Positions 38,144 through 48,955 of a stretch of 64,000 bases of DNA are shown here, piece by piece. Each line of letters opens with the position of its first letter. Within the stretch, counting starts at the first letter, position 1. The DNA lies in assembly GCA_001600455.1 (NCBI GenBank), contig BCKC01000004.1, positions 1,178,001-1,242,000 of the forward strand, read 5' to 3'. Under the pieces are notes generated by a model. The model had not been told where the DNA came from and made no database searches. It saw only the letters and a program-made list of their open reading frames with translations. The DNA comes from Endocalyx cinctus (lineage: Eukaryota; Ascomycota; Sordariomycetes; Amphisphaeriales; Apiosporaceae). Position numbers and translations under genes: made by a program.

Positions 38144-38919
38144 AATAAAGGCAGGAAATTATAAACAAATAATCGAGATAAACCAATGGATGATAAAAGT
38201 ATATTACAAGTCAACAAATATAAAATATTATAATACACTTAAAAATAAGAGATGAAAAAAGGCAGGTGGTTAGTTATAATATTATAAGGCCAAAAATATA
38301 AATATTTCGATCAATGCACATTGGAGCTTTTCCAGACGGGCTTTTTTTTTTTTTTTTTTTCCTCTCTTCCTGTTATCGATAATCTCGTGCTACTCTAATT
38401 GGACTTGAGTGGGTTTAGAACAGTAGATTAGATAAGGATTTGGTCACTGAATACTATGTATATAGCGGCGAAACACAGGCTGCTCAGCTACCTACACAGT
38501 AAGATATGTACCCTGTCAGCCTGTTGCCTGTCAGCCTGTACAGAGGAAGCGAAACAGCAGCCAGCCAAGTCTCTCTCTTCTCTCAAATATTTCTCAATAT
38601 TATTCCGACAAGATTCGGAATATCGTCTTTTCTTTTCTGATAAGGTGGCTTGCAGAGTTTTGAATGCAAATGCATTTTGATCAAATTTTACGTAATCCAC
38701 GCAACAAAATTATTCTTACAAAAAGCCTAGTTCGCGGATACGGATTTCAAGTCCCAACAATGAAGTTAATATGGTAGAGCTGTCGTCATAAGCCACTCAG
38801 TGAACAAAAAAAAAAAAAATCTAAGTATACGGATACACATAATATGATCTAAATGGCATGTGAAAGGGGCAGTAGATTAAGGGGTTAAAAAAAAAGAATT
38901 TACAATTGGAGGGTGTATA

Positions 38920-38981
38920 CGATGCGCCATTAGTGCACACCACCGCCAAGGGACAACAATACGCTAAACTAAAAATGAAAA
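38920..38981 (+). repeat. Left terminal inverted repeat
   Basis: Partner of 40026-40087 in inverted orientation, same length, five mismatches. Confidence 0.88.
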
Positions 38982-40025
38982 TTGAAAATGAAGCAAAAAA
39001 AAAAAAAAAAAAAAATTCATAAGGGATAATATAATATTTTATTTCGTACAAATTATTCACCTCATATTTTACTACGCGAATTACTTAAAAAAGAAAAAGT
39101 ATTTATATATATATTTTTATCTATACTATCGGGTCTTAATTTCTTATTATCGTACGATAATAATATTTATCCAGAATACCACGAAAAGGTACCCGACAAT
39201 CGTTCTGGGCCGCTATCGGATTTCTAATAACGACACTTCTATCAAAAATCGCTTAATAATTAACTTCATAAATAATATATGCTATATTATAATATATTAT
39301 ATTATACCGGAGAGTATTATATTATATCGTACAAAAAAAAAAAATTATTTACTTATAAAAATATCGGGTTATCCTAAAAACTAGCCGGGGGACTAGGCCC
39401 GGGCGCGTCGTCGTCGTCATCGTCATCGATAATAATAACGTTACCGCTACTACTATCGCTAAAAGCCGAGAATTACTAGTTACCGTCCGGTTCCTCCGGC
39501 CCGCTATTCCGTACGAAGTACCGAATAACGTGATCCCAGAACTTATAATTAGCACAACTATTACCGAAATAGCCTGGAAATCGTACGTAAACCGGGATAG
39601 GGTAGGCGAACCTATAGATATCTTTTAAAACTTATTTATAGCAAACTTCGCATCTACTTCGTACTAACTAGAGATAAGATTTATCGTACAAAAGGAAATA
39701 ATAGTTAAAATATTATTTACTAATTCTCCTAATTTATATAATAAAAAAATTTCTTCACGATAATTATTAATTTAAATATTTAAATTTTATTTTCGTTATA
39801 ATCCCCAAGTTTAAAATTTTCGTTTAAGTATACGAAGATTAAACTAATAATTTATTTTAAAAAATAAAATATTAATAATTTATTTATACGTTTCGTTTTA
39901 TTAAAATAATTTTATAATCCTATTTTTATAATTGTTAATATTTATTATTATTGGTATGAGGGTATATTAAATATAATTAATTAAGGGAAAAATTTAATTT
40001 TTTTTTTTTTCTAAAAAAAATTTTT

Positions 40026-40087
40026 TTTTCATTTTTAGTTTAGCGTATTATTGTCCCCTGGCGGTGGTGTGCACTAATGGTGCACAG
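40026..40087 (-). repeat. Right terminal inverted repeat
   Basis: Inverted copy of 38920-38981, ending at the TA dinucleotide 40088-40089. Confidence 0.88.
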
Positions 40088-40763
40088 TAGGGTGTGATCG
40101 CGATCAGTCAAGTTAAATCATTGTACAGCGTGTGGTATCACCAGTAAGTATCACCATACATCCATCCCCTGTGGATACTTCACGTATATCCACGGGTATA
40201 CTGTATCGATCGAAGCTGCGGCTGAATCGATCAAGCGTTCTTTTTGACATGACGGCTACAATTTTCCGATAACAATTACGGTACACATGTACCCGTCGTA
40301 CATTAGCTTCTAACTACTACCCGTCAAAGAACAAAAAAGAAGGGAAAAAAACCAAGAAAACAAGGAAGACATTGTCTCGTTTTATTCCCACTAATGTACA
40401 CTATAGCTAATAACCTCCTTTTATTGGCGCCGCTTCAGGGAGCCACCTCACTTACAAGTTCAGCTGGTGGGCTGGTGGGTTAATCTACCCTACCATACCA
40501 TACCATAAGACATAAGACGTCATACACCGTAATAAAGGATGCGTTTCTTGAATAATGGAGACGAATATTGCAATATTCCATTGCTCGAATATATAAAACG
40601 TAAATGCGAACGCGGCTTTCATCTCATCTAAAAGACGAAATTCCGAGGGCAACCTAGATTAACTCCCATGTTACTCGTACTTAAAAGAGACTATGAATTG
40701 CATGTTAGGGGAATAGATGTAAGGATATGAGGAATCGGATAAAACTTCATAATACTACGACAT

Positions 40764-43091
40764 ATGGCTTCTTCGACCGATAATAATCATAAGCGGATCA
40801 CGCTTACCAGCGGGTTCCCTCTCGCATCATTGACAGATATTCTCCCGATCCCCTCCACCGCGCAACAAGTTAGCGAATCGGATAAACCCGAGGTCGTGGA
40901 CAATCTGGATGAAGCGCCAACATTGTCGCATTCCTTAGCTATAGATCACCATAATGAGAAAGAGGCCGTGTCGCAACAGGATCCCAAAAACGAGGTCGCC
41001 GATCTTGGCTGGAATGAAAAGAAAGATGCCATCGCAACTCCTCTAGTGGATGGCATAGATAACGAAGACTTGTGGCTTCTAATCCGACGTTTCAACAAGG
41101 TCTGAAAATTCCTATGACAACTAAAATTTGAATCGTGGTATAACGAGACAATACAGACTAAGACTTAAATCTCAAAACAGCAAATTTCTCATGTTAGGGA
41201 GATAACAGGTACGGTACCTGGGGACTTGGATCTGAATGTAGCCGACGACGACGAGTTTTCGCCGGATAAACTCCGAGCCACCGTCGAGCGCTTCTACATG
41301 ACCGTCATTATCGGTTTATTAGCATTTCTAAAACATCTTGCTCGACTGAGGTCATGGCGGGAAAGACGGCGAACAGCGTCTTTCTGTGCGGTAAGCCTCT
41401 TCCCTTGCGTAAAATAAGATGAAAGCATGTTCAAAGTTGGCATTGACAGAAACTTACATAGATTTATTTCATATCTTGGGCCCTTGATCTCATATCGCCC
41501 GTTATAACCCTTACATTAATCATTTTAATCCTCTATCCTCGATCTCGTCGCGTCTTGTTCCCTCCGGCACCACTCGCACTAGTCGATTCGAAGACGGGAG
41601 GTCTACAGAAACCGAAAGCTGGTATTTTGGGTAGTCGATCAAGCGCTACCGGGGCTCCCGAAAATCATAAAGGAGAGGCTGTTGAACAAGAAGCCGCTAA
41701 TTTCTTTAACGGGTTTACGGCCGTGGTCGTCACGAGTGCCACGGGGAAGAATGCACAAGCTCAGCCATCGCCAGAGGGACCCGCGGATCAAGCAATACCG
41801 TAAGTCAAACCCCTGAACCCTACAAGAGCTTGACAAAGACAAGATTACTGACTTATCACCAAACAGCGACCCTAGTAATCTAGCAGTAGCCGCAGCCGAA
41901 GCAAAAGATGTTGCCGTCGGGGGGAGGCCGATTTCACGATATGACAAGACCAAAATACCCGTGGAGAATGCAATATGGACCAAAATGCGTCCCGTAATGC
42001 ATGCTATCACAGATGTATCTGACACATGGGAGCGTTTTGGTAACGCATTATCTCCCACACCTCCTTTCCGAAAAGATGTTTACAGATTGCGGCTTGCTTC
42101 TCTTATCGTACCTCTTCTCGTCATATCGCTATTTTCGAGTTCCTACATGTTTATGAAAGGATTCACTTTCAGTATTGGACTTGGCTTCTTTGGAGATCCT
42201 GCCATTACCCGGGGTTTAACCTGGCTAAACCGACGATATCCTCGTTGGCAGAAACTGTTGGAGATTCGTAACACGGTGCTGAAGGGAGTACCCACGAATG
42301 CCCAGCTCGCGCTAACGCTTCTGCGAATCGGCGAGGCTAAGTATGCTCCGCTACCACCTCCGCCGCGAGTAGATCACGACCCCCCTGAACACCCCATCGA
42401 TCTCAACGAGGAAGACTTAAGCGCAACCGGTGATGATCTACCCCTTAATGCCACCGACGACGAGCTGAGGGCTGCTATGACACAAGCACCACCAGCAACG
42501 TGCGACACCGGAGATTCGGTCTTAGTCTCCTCTACACCCACGAGGCACGGCAGGAAAAGCAGTAAAATTTTGTCACTCTTCAAATCCAGTGCTAAAGCAG
42601 CGGTTCATACGGCGATTGGCGCTGACGCCGCCAGAGCGAAGGCAGGATCAAAACACGCACGAAACCGATTGGGCGCCATTCCGCGTCCAAATGCGAATTT
42701 AACGTCTGGCCCTGTCGAGTTTAAATGTAGGTACCGAGGCGAAAAGGGTTACGCGTACATTACGAACAGATCAACGGTTCCGGCAGTCGCATTTAGTACC
42801 AGCGCTCCTCCTGATTCCATCGAAGACTACATCAGTACCGACGGTGGCAGTCAGCGCATCCATCCGCAATGGAGTATCGCGGTGGCAGACATCAGGGAAC
42901 TTAAAAAGATCGGGGGTTACGGCTGGAAGGCGAAGATGGTCGTGGGATGGGCTCTCGGACGCGAGGTTGCGGATGGTCTCGACATCACGGACAGAACCGG
43001 CCAGATCCGGAGGCTGACGGCCCTGCCTCTGAGAGACGAGCTTTTCAACCGTTTAATCGCCATGGGAGGGCAGAAATGGGAAGCTTGGTAA
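40764..43091 (+). CDS. DUF3292 family membrane protein
   Basis: Four exons: 40764-41099, 41181-41390, 41462-41799 and 41867-43091, 702 residues. The assembled segment LLIRRFNK|QISHVREI followed by LDLNVADDDEFSPDKLR matches the fungal DUF3292 family. FPPAPLALVDSKTGGLQKPK and the membrane segment before FSIGLGFFGDPAITRG are further blocks. About four hydrophobic segments are visible. The C-terminal 150 residues are soluble and contain YRGEKGYAYITNRSTV. Function is unknown; some relatives are annotated as peroxisomal-type membrane proteins without strong support. The first donor is GTCTGA, a weak consensus, but the acceptor and phase give the conserved family sequence. A further splice after the GCTTG preceding the stop would replace only the last residue and is not needed. 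Confidence 0.88.
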
Positions 43092-44267
43092 GATTGGCTT
43101 ATTTTCATCTTCTTTACGTAAAATTTTGAATGGTGAACGGTTCAAGAGTATAATGACTGACTACTATCTAGTGCGAGAGCCTGGGCTTCAGCTGGTTGAC
43201 ACGGTTGAGAGGTTATTTGTATCAGGAGGGCGCTTAGACATAGACGTGTTGATACCAAGCTAAGGAAAATATTCTAGGTGACATGGTCACGACAGATATT
43301 TCACGGAAGGTGACGAGCGATTAAATATACGATACCATGATTGTAAACATGTGGGTTGGGTTAGGTTAAGAAGAATTGAAGAAGCCAAGGAAGCGTCACT
43401 CGGGTGATGCCTTGGATTTTAACGCATCATATCACGAACTGCGCTCCCAGTGCCGCCTCCCGTCTCCTTCATTATCGGTTCGATATATTACTCAAAAAAT
43501 AATTTTGGTTAAATAGAAAAATTTAGGATTTGACTTCAATGTTGAACATTACGTGGTTATTCTTCAAGATTATCCATGACATTATACCATAATAACATAC
43601 ATAAATCTTGTTGTCGTATTCGGAGATAGGTAATCTCGAAACCCCGTATAGGGGGTTAGCGGGAGGTTTTATAGTGCTTCTCTCATCACCAATCACCAAC
43701 CCCCGGGCTCTTCCAATTTCAGCTTCTTTACTTACGTGTGTCATCGGCGCAGTCAGGCTGTAGGGCGTACCTAAGAATAGAGTACATGAAAACTACATTA
43801 ATCATCTAGGAATATTATATGCAACCCGGATAGATTATGATACCGACGGATATATCGCCGGGAAAAATGACCTGAAAATGTTTTCTTACTTCATTTGATC
43901 TGATATAATAATTATTTCTAGTATTCAAATTTCAGGCCAATCATCAGCAATGAGAACAACGACAAAAGCCACGTTATTACATTATGTCAACAAGATAGAT
44001 TCCAAAGAAACCATAGAACATTCGCTCATATCTAATAAACGTCATAAAATAGCTACCTAATAAAAAGGGGGAAACCCCGTGTGTTCAGGAGACGATGGCG
44101 ACCTCCTATATAAATCTGGTCTTCAGCCTCAAGAGATTCATGATGTGATAAATCATTGTCAAAGCATCATTAAAGCCTTCTCTTTTTCTTCATTTACTAT
44201 TTACATCAATTAAATCCAAGAAAGAATATCCAAATCAACTCCACGTAGCCCATCAGTCGATATCATC
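43092..44267. other. Intergenic, no gene seen
   Basis: A 73-codon ATG frame on the minus strand (43523-43744) has a donor-like GTAAGT at its fourth codon and no family resemblance, so it is not called. The right end contains the SDR promoter. Confidence 0.55.
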
Positions 44268-45394
44268 ATGGTTAAACTCGACGATGTACGCGCAGCCAAC
44301 ACGGCACTCGTGAACACCAAACCCTTCGTCGCCGTGGTGAGCGGTGGCACGTCGGGTATTGGTGAGGGTGCGGTGCGCGCTCTTGCCCGAACCTTTTCAA
44401 ATGACGGGCCGGGGGAAAATCTACGTATCTATGTCGTAGGGAGGAATCAAAACGCGGCCGATAAGATCATCACTGATTGCTCGACCATATGTCCCGGTGG
44501 TCAATTTCGTTTCCTCAAAGGTGACTTGGCTCTCATCAAGCAAGTGGACGCGGTATGCGAGGAGATTAGGAATAACGAGGAGATCGAAGCCAAACGTACG
44601 GGCGCCGCCGCGAAAATTGACTTCCTAGTCCTAAGTCAGGGGATTCCATCTTCTTTACGCGAAGGTATTCTATCGTAACTCCCTCGTTTTTCACTGCGGA
44701 ATCGAGACTAACCTCTACGTCGGGAATAGAGACGGAAGAAGGCATTGATAGGTACGGCAGCCTCTTCTACTATTCGCGCATGCGCTTCGTCGTGAACCTG
44801 CTTTCTTATCTGACCGCATCGCCCGGCGGCGGTCACGTGGTCGCGGTGCTCAACTCCGGGTTCAAGCCGAAGTTCAACTTCAACGATCTGTCTCTGCGAG
44901 ACCCTCGCAACGCCAACGGCTTCAATCTCGGCCACTTCCCGCCCATGATCACCGTTTTCCTCGACCAGGTCGCCCTGCGTAACCCCGGAAGACTATCCGT
45001 AAGCCACTGGTACCCCGGCATCGTTACTACGGGGGTGCAAGGCAAGTCCAACGTGCCTAGGTGGCAGAAGTGCCTTTTAAACAATATCGTGGAGCCCCTA
45101 AGCCGGCCGTTCTCCATCCCGATAGAAGAGTGCGGTGACAGACTAATCTACATGGCATCTTCCCATTTTCCTCCGGCTGGCTCCGTCGGCCAAGGTCAGG
45201 ATCAAGAGACTGTTGCCGAAGGCCTGGACGGCAAGGTGGGAAGCGGGGCTTACAGAGTGAACTGGAATAATGAGACGCAGCCGAGGGACGAGATATATGC
45301 GAAGTATCGTGACGATGGTCATGCGAATCAGATCTACGCGCATACCATACAAGTTTTCGCAGATATCCAAGCCAACGGCGTGTTCAGGGGGTGA
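44268..45394 (+). CDS. Short-chain dehydrogenase/reductase, atypical (YxxxR)
   Basis: Two exons, 44268-44664 and 44730-45394, 353 residues. The NAD(P)-binding motif is clear in AVVSGGTSGIGEGAVRAL, and LSQGIP stands where classical enzymes have NNAG. Splicing gives SSLREETEEGIDRYGS. The expected catalytic position reads Y147-S-R-M-R151, so the usual YxxxK lysine is Arg. The C-terminus continues with HWYPGIVTTGVQGK, the PG block of the family. It is probably a cytosolic oxidoreductase of unknown substrate; the Arg may be normal in this fungal subfamily or may reduce activity. Confidence 0.88.
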
Positions 45395-46901
45395 ATTAAA
45401 TACGGTGTTAAACCTCGATTTTCGTATGGGCTATTGTGGCTGAGGAAACGTATTGAGGGGATATTAGATGTCAGATTAGATTTACATGAATCAGTTTATA
45501 CTCTTGTTTGTGTTTATCTAAACACAGTTTAGAAATCCCTACTAGTTACTTGGGACTTTGCATGTAAGTATATTAAGACGAAAGTCATATAATTAGAGTC
45601 TCCAAGGAAGGTGAAGCCTTTAGACTTTTCTATAGGCGACACGCTCACCTCCAGTGTTTTAATTAGCTCGGTGGTACTCTACATAGGCAGGTGTATCTAC
45701 CCCTGAGACTGTATACATTGCCGCCGCCAACCCTACATTGCCAGCCCTTCGAAAATAGATATACCTACTGCACTTAAATACTCCAAGTATCAACGCTCAT
45801 TAATGATATATGCTCATCAGTTAAAGGATTGGCGGGGTTACCCCGTAAGGATCCATGACGCATAATTGTACTCACCTAGCCTGCCTTGGGGTACTTGAGC
45901 TACCTAGTTAATACTTGATTATGCACGGTCCTAACAACAGCATGCAACTCGACCACGTTGCAACGTTGAACCAACACGGTCATCTTGATAGAGGGTTTCC
46001 GGGCCGGATCTTTATTACCCCTCGCAGCATTAAAAGTGAATTTGCAATGTGATTTTTTCCCTCTTCACTCATCTTTCTTTGGGGGATGACACCACTTTTG
46101 AAGAAGACCTCCGTATGCGTACGACATTAAATAAAGTTCTCCATAATATATAGGTAGTGATGCCAAATTAGGCCCTTCCGTAAGCTGCAAGCTTGCCTCT
46201 AGTACTAAGAATATGAAGTTCTCATCGGACGAGTAGCTGCACATTGTCTCGCGCTAACATTTTTGGCCCCTGAATAGTTGTAGGCGTCAAGTTTTCTATA
46301 CCTGTAGGCATGTTGGTTCACTAAGGGCACCTTGATAAGCGGTACTTACTGTGTGCAGAGTGGGCTGATTTCACTATGCTCCGCATGCGCCGTAGTCTTA
46401 GTTACGCACCAACACATTGGCACATCATTGTTGACCCTACTCATCAGCAACACGATACTACTGTGGTGCTCAACGAAGCCCATTCCCAATCAAGATTAAG
46501 CTGGAATTGATTGCCATATTGTAATAAGTTATGTTGGTAGCGAGGTAGATCTGCTTATTTACTGACTACAAGCGATAATCTGTTAGTATAGTGGTGGATA
46601 AGTGCTCAACGCTCACTCCGCTTTTCTACTTGCTACCACCGCCCCCATTCCAACTCTCGTCTTGCTTAATTTTCTAATTGGCAATGCATCTTTTTAGAAC
46701 ATACTTTGACGCAACATTTAACAAGTTTCAGAACGAAATTCGCTTTGAAAGTGGCTGAAAACATAGGAAACGGACTTCACCCCATTTCTAAATGACGGGT
46801 GATAGTATCCTCGTAAGACTCCCCCTAAATCGATTTCTATGCTCTCTTCAGTCATCATAGTAATAACCTCCGTCTTAAAATCATTAGTTGATCCTTCTAA
46901 A
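45395..46901. other. Intergenic, no gene seen
   Basis: About 1.5 kb without a supported ORF; includes the GMC gene promoter at the right end. Confidence 0.6.
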
Positions 46902-48955
46902 ATGGGCCTATACACTGAGCTACCTGATGATATCCAGACCGTGGACATCATCGTTGCAGGAGGTTAGTACCACTTCTTCCTTCCCCTAGTACAATTTCCT
47001 ACGGCCTCGGTGCTCATTTAATGCTGAATTCATTTTCAAAGGTGGTACCTCTGGATCCATCGTCGCCTCGAGGCTTGCGGATGCCGATCCGAAGCTCTCC
47101 ATCTTGGTCCTTGAAGCAGGGCCCAATGGTGCTGGTAATCCCGCGGTCGATTATCCTGCATTCTTCCTGACCAATACTCTGCCAAGTGCCGTCACCACCA
47201 AATTCCACAAGAGCGAGCCTTCAAAGGTTCTTGCAGGCCGTGAGATCATGATACCTACCGGTCGCGTCCTTGGTGGTGGCTCGTCTGCGAATATGATGAT
47301 GTACAGCCGAGCTCAGCGTGATGATTGGGACTCTTGGCAGACACCTGGCTGGTCTGCCGATGAGATGCTACCATTTATGAAAAAGGTACGATAAACCATA
47401 TTTATTGGTTCCTCTCACCATGCATGGGTCTTACTATTAGCCATTAAGAAAGAGTGATTATTTTGGATATTGACTTGCATTTGATAGTTCGAGACATACC
47501 ACGGACCTGGTTCAATGGATAAACACGGATCTAGTGGTCCGATCCAAGTGTCTAAAGGTACCTTTGTAGCGAAAAGGTGCCAAGATGACTTTATTTCCGC
47601 CATGAACAAGGTCGGGTGGCCAGAGATTGAAGATCTAGGTAGCCTAGATGACTGTAATGGTGTACAGCGAGCAGTTAGATTCATCTCTCCTGATGGGAAA
47701 CGTCAGGACACTGCGTCAAGATACTTGCAACCTCGGCTCCAGGATGGAGCTCACCCTAATCTTCACGTGGTGGTTGAGTCTCAAGTTATCCGTGTACTTT
47801 TCGACGGGAAAAAGGCGAGCGGTATAGTGTACCGACCCAGTGGAGAGAAAACTGAGGATCGCACAGTTAGTGCGACTAAAATGGTCATTGTGTCCAGCGG
47901 CGCCTTTGGAACCCCGGCCATTCTCGAGAGATCCGGCGTCGGAGAACCTGACGTTATTCATCGTGCGGGTATCCCAGAGGTCGTCGCGAATGTTCCCGGT
48001 GTTGGTCATGGATATGATGACCATCATTTGTGCCTATACTCCTACAAGTCGAGTCTTGATCCTGATGAAACCTTGGATAAACTCTTGACGGGTGAATTGA
48101 ATCCCACGGAATTGATTCAAAACAATCACAAGATCTTGGGCTGGAATGCCCAGGATGTAACATGTAAACTCCGTCCCACCGAAGAAGATGTTACCACCCT
48201 GGGTCCCGCGTTTCAAGAAGCATGGGACAAGGAATTTAAAGATCATCCTAACAAGCCTCTGATGATGATGTCGTTGGTAAATGCGTGAGTTTCATTCGTT
48301 CATTTATTTAGTCATATATTATTTGCTTTCGGTGGGGTGCTAACAAGTTAATTCCAGATTCCCTGGCGTGCCTACCAATATCCCGCAAGGGCAGTACTTT
48401 GGTATCTCCACCTTTACCACGTACCCATTCTCACGAGGCCACATTCACATCACGGGTCCCAAAGTGACGGATCCACTCGACTTTGACACGGGGTTCTTCA
48501 CGGACGAGAAAGGCATTGATCTTCGTAAGCACCGCTGGGCTTACAAGAAGCAGAGAGAGGTTGCGCGGTGAATGTCAGTGTTCCGTGGCGAGATGGCGGT
48601 TGGCCACCCCCCATTCCCGGCGGACTCCCAGGCTGCGTTATCAGCGCCAAACGGACCTCTCGTGGATGTTCAAGATATCGAGTACTCGGCGGAAGATGAC
48701 GCAATTATCGATAGGTGGGTGGCTGATAATGTCGGCTCAGCGTGGCACTCATCCGCGACGTGTAAGATGGCCCCGTGGGACCAGAATGGTGTTGTGGACC
48801 AAACACTTTCTGTGTACGGTGTCGAGGGTCTCAAGATTGCTGATCTGAGTATTCTACCAAAGAGTGTCGCTGCGAACACCTGTAATACTGCTCTAGCGAT
48901 CGGGGAAAAGGCTGCTGATATATTTATTAAGGAACTAGGCCTCGACGCGAATTAG
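46902..48955 (+). CDS. GMC oxidoreductase (alcohol oxidase/choline-dehydrogenase type) interrupted by an in-frame TGA
   Basis: Four exons: 46902-46962, 47042-47385, 47488-48284 and 48358-48955, about 600 codons. The FAD-binding motif is completed by splicing (VAGG|GTSGSIVASRL). GMC signature 1 is GRVLGGGSSANMMMYSRA. The catalytic His sits in GSAWHSSATCKM and the Asn in NTCNTALAIGEKAADI. The length and C-terminus resemble fungal alcohol-oxidase-like enzymes. A TGA at 48569-48571 interrupts the conserved block KKQREVAR*MSVFRGEM, where relatives read Arg; CGA-to-TGA is the likely change. The stop lies within a possible 54-nt in-frame intron (48525-48578, GTAAGC to TGTCAG). Splicing it would rescue the frame but would delete conserved residues. 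It is therefore a recent pseudogene, a gene with an exitron-like intron, or a sequencing error. Confidence 0.85.

Larger units (their letters stand above)
38920..40087. mobile_element. RIP-degraded DNA transposon or MITE with ~62-bp terminal inverted repeats
   Basis: Left end 38920-38981 and right end 40026-40087 are inverted copies sharing the core CCATTAGTGCACACCACCGC and TACGCTAAACTAAAAATG, with 5 mismatches in 62, four of them transitions. TA dinucleotides flank both ends (38918-38919 and 40088-40089), as expected for a TA target-site duplication of Tc1/mariner/pogo-type elements. The interior is very AT-rich. In 39361-39560 I counted about 23 TpA against 5 CpA plus TpG, the pattern left by repeat-induced point mutation. 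A minus-strand frame within 39357-39630 reads FWDHVIRYFVRNSGPEEP, then TAG TAA, then an acidic Asp run, so it looks like a mutated coding remnant. The transposase family is not identified. Confidence 0.85.
38144..40763. other. Intergenic with degraded transposon
   Basis: No intact gene. A 19-bp T tract lies at 38342-38360. The stretch 38920-40087 is a separate TIR-bounded element (see its entry). The remainder holds the promoters of the flanking genes. Confidence 0.6.

Noticed and set aside
39349..39555. Open frame inside the TIR element
   Set aside because: It is out of frame with the coding-like remnant on the same strand and results from RIP-altered sequence.
43523..43744. 73-codon ATG frame on the minus strand
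   Set aside because: No family resemblance, and a splice-donor-like site directly after the third codon; not enough to call a gene.
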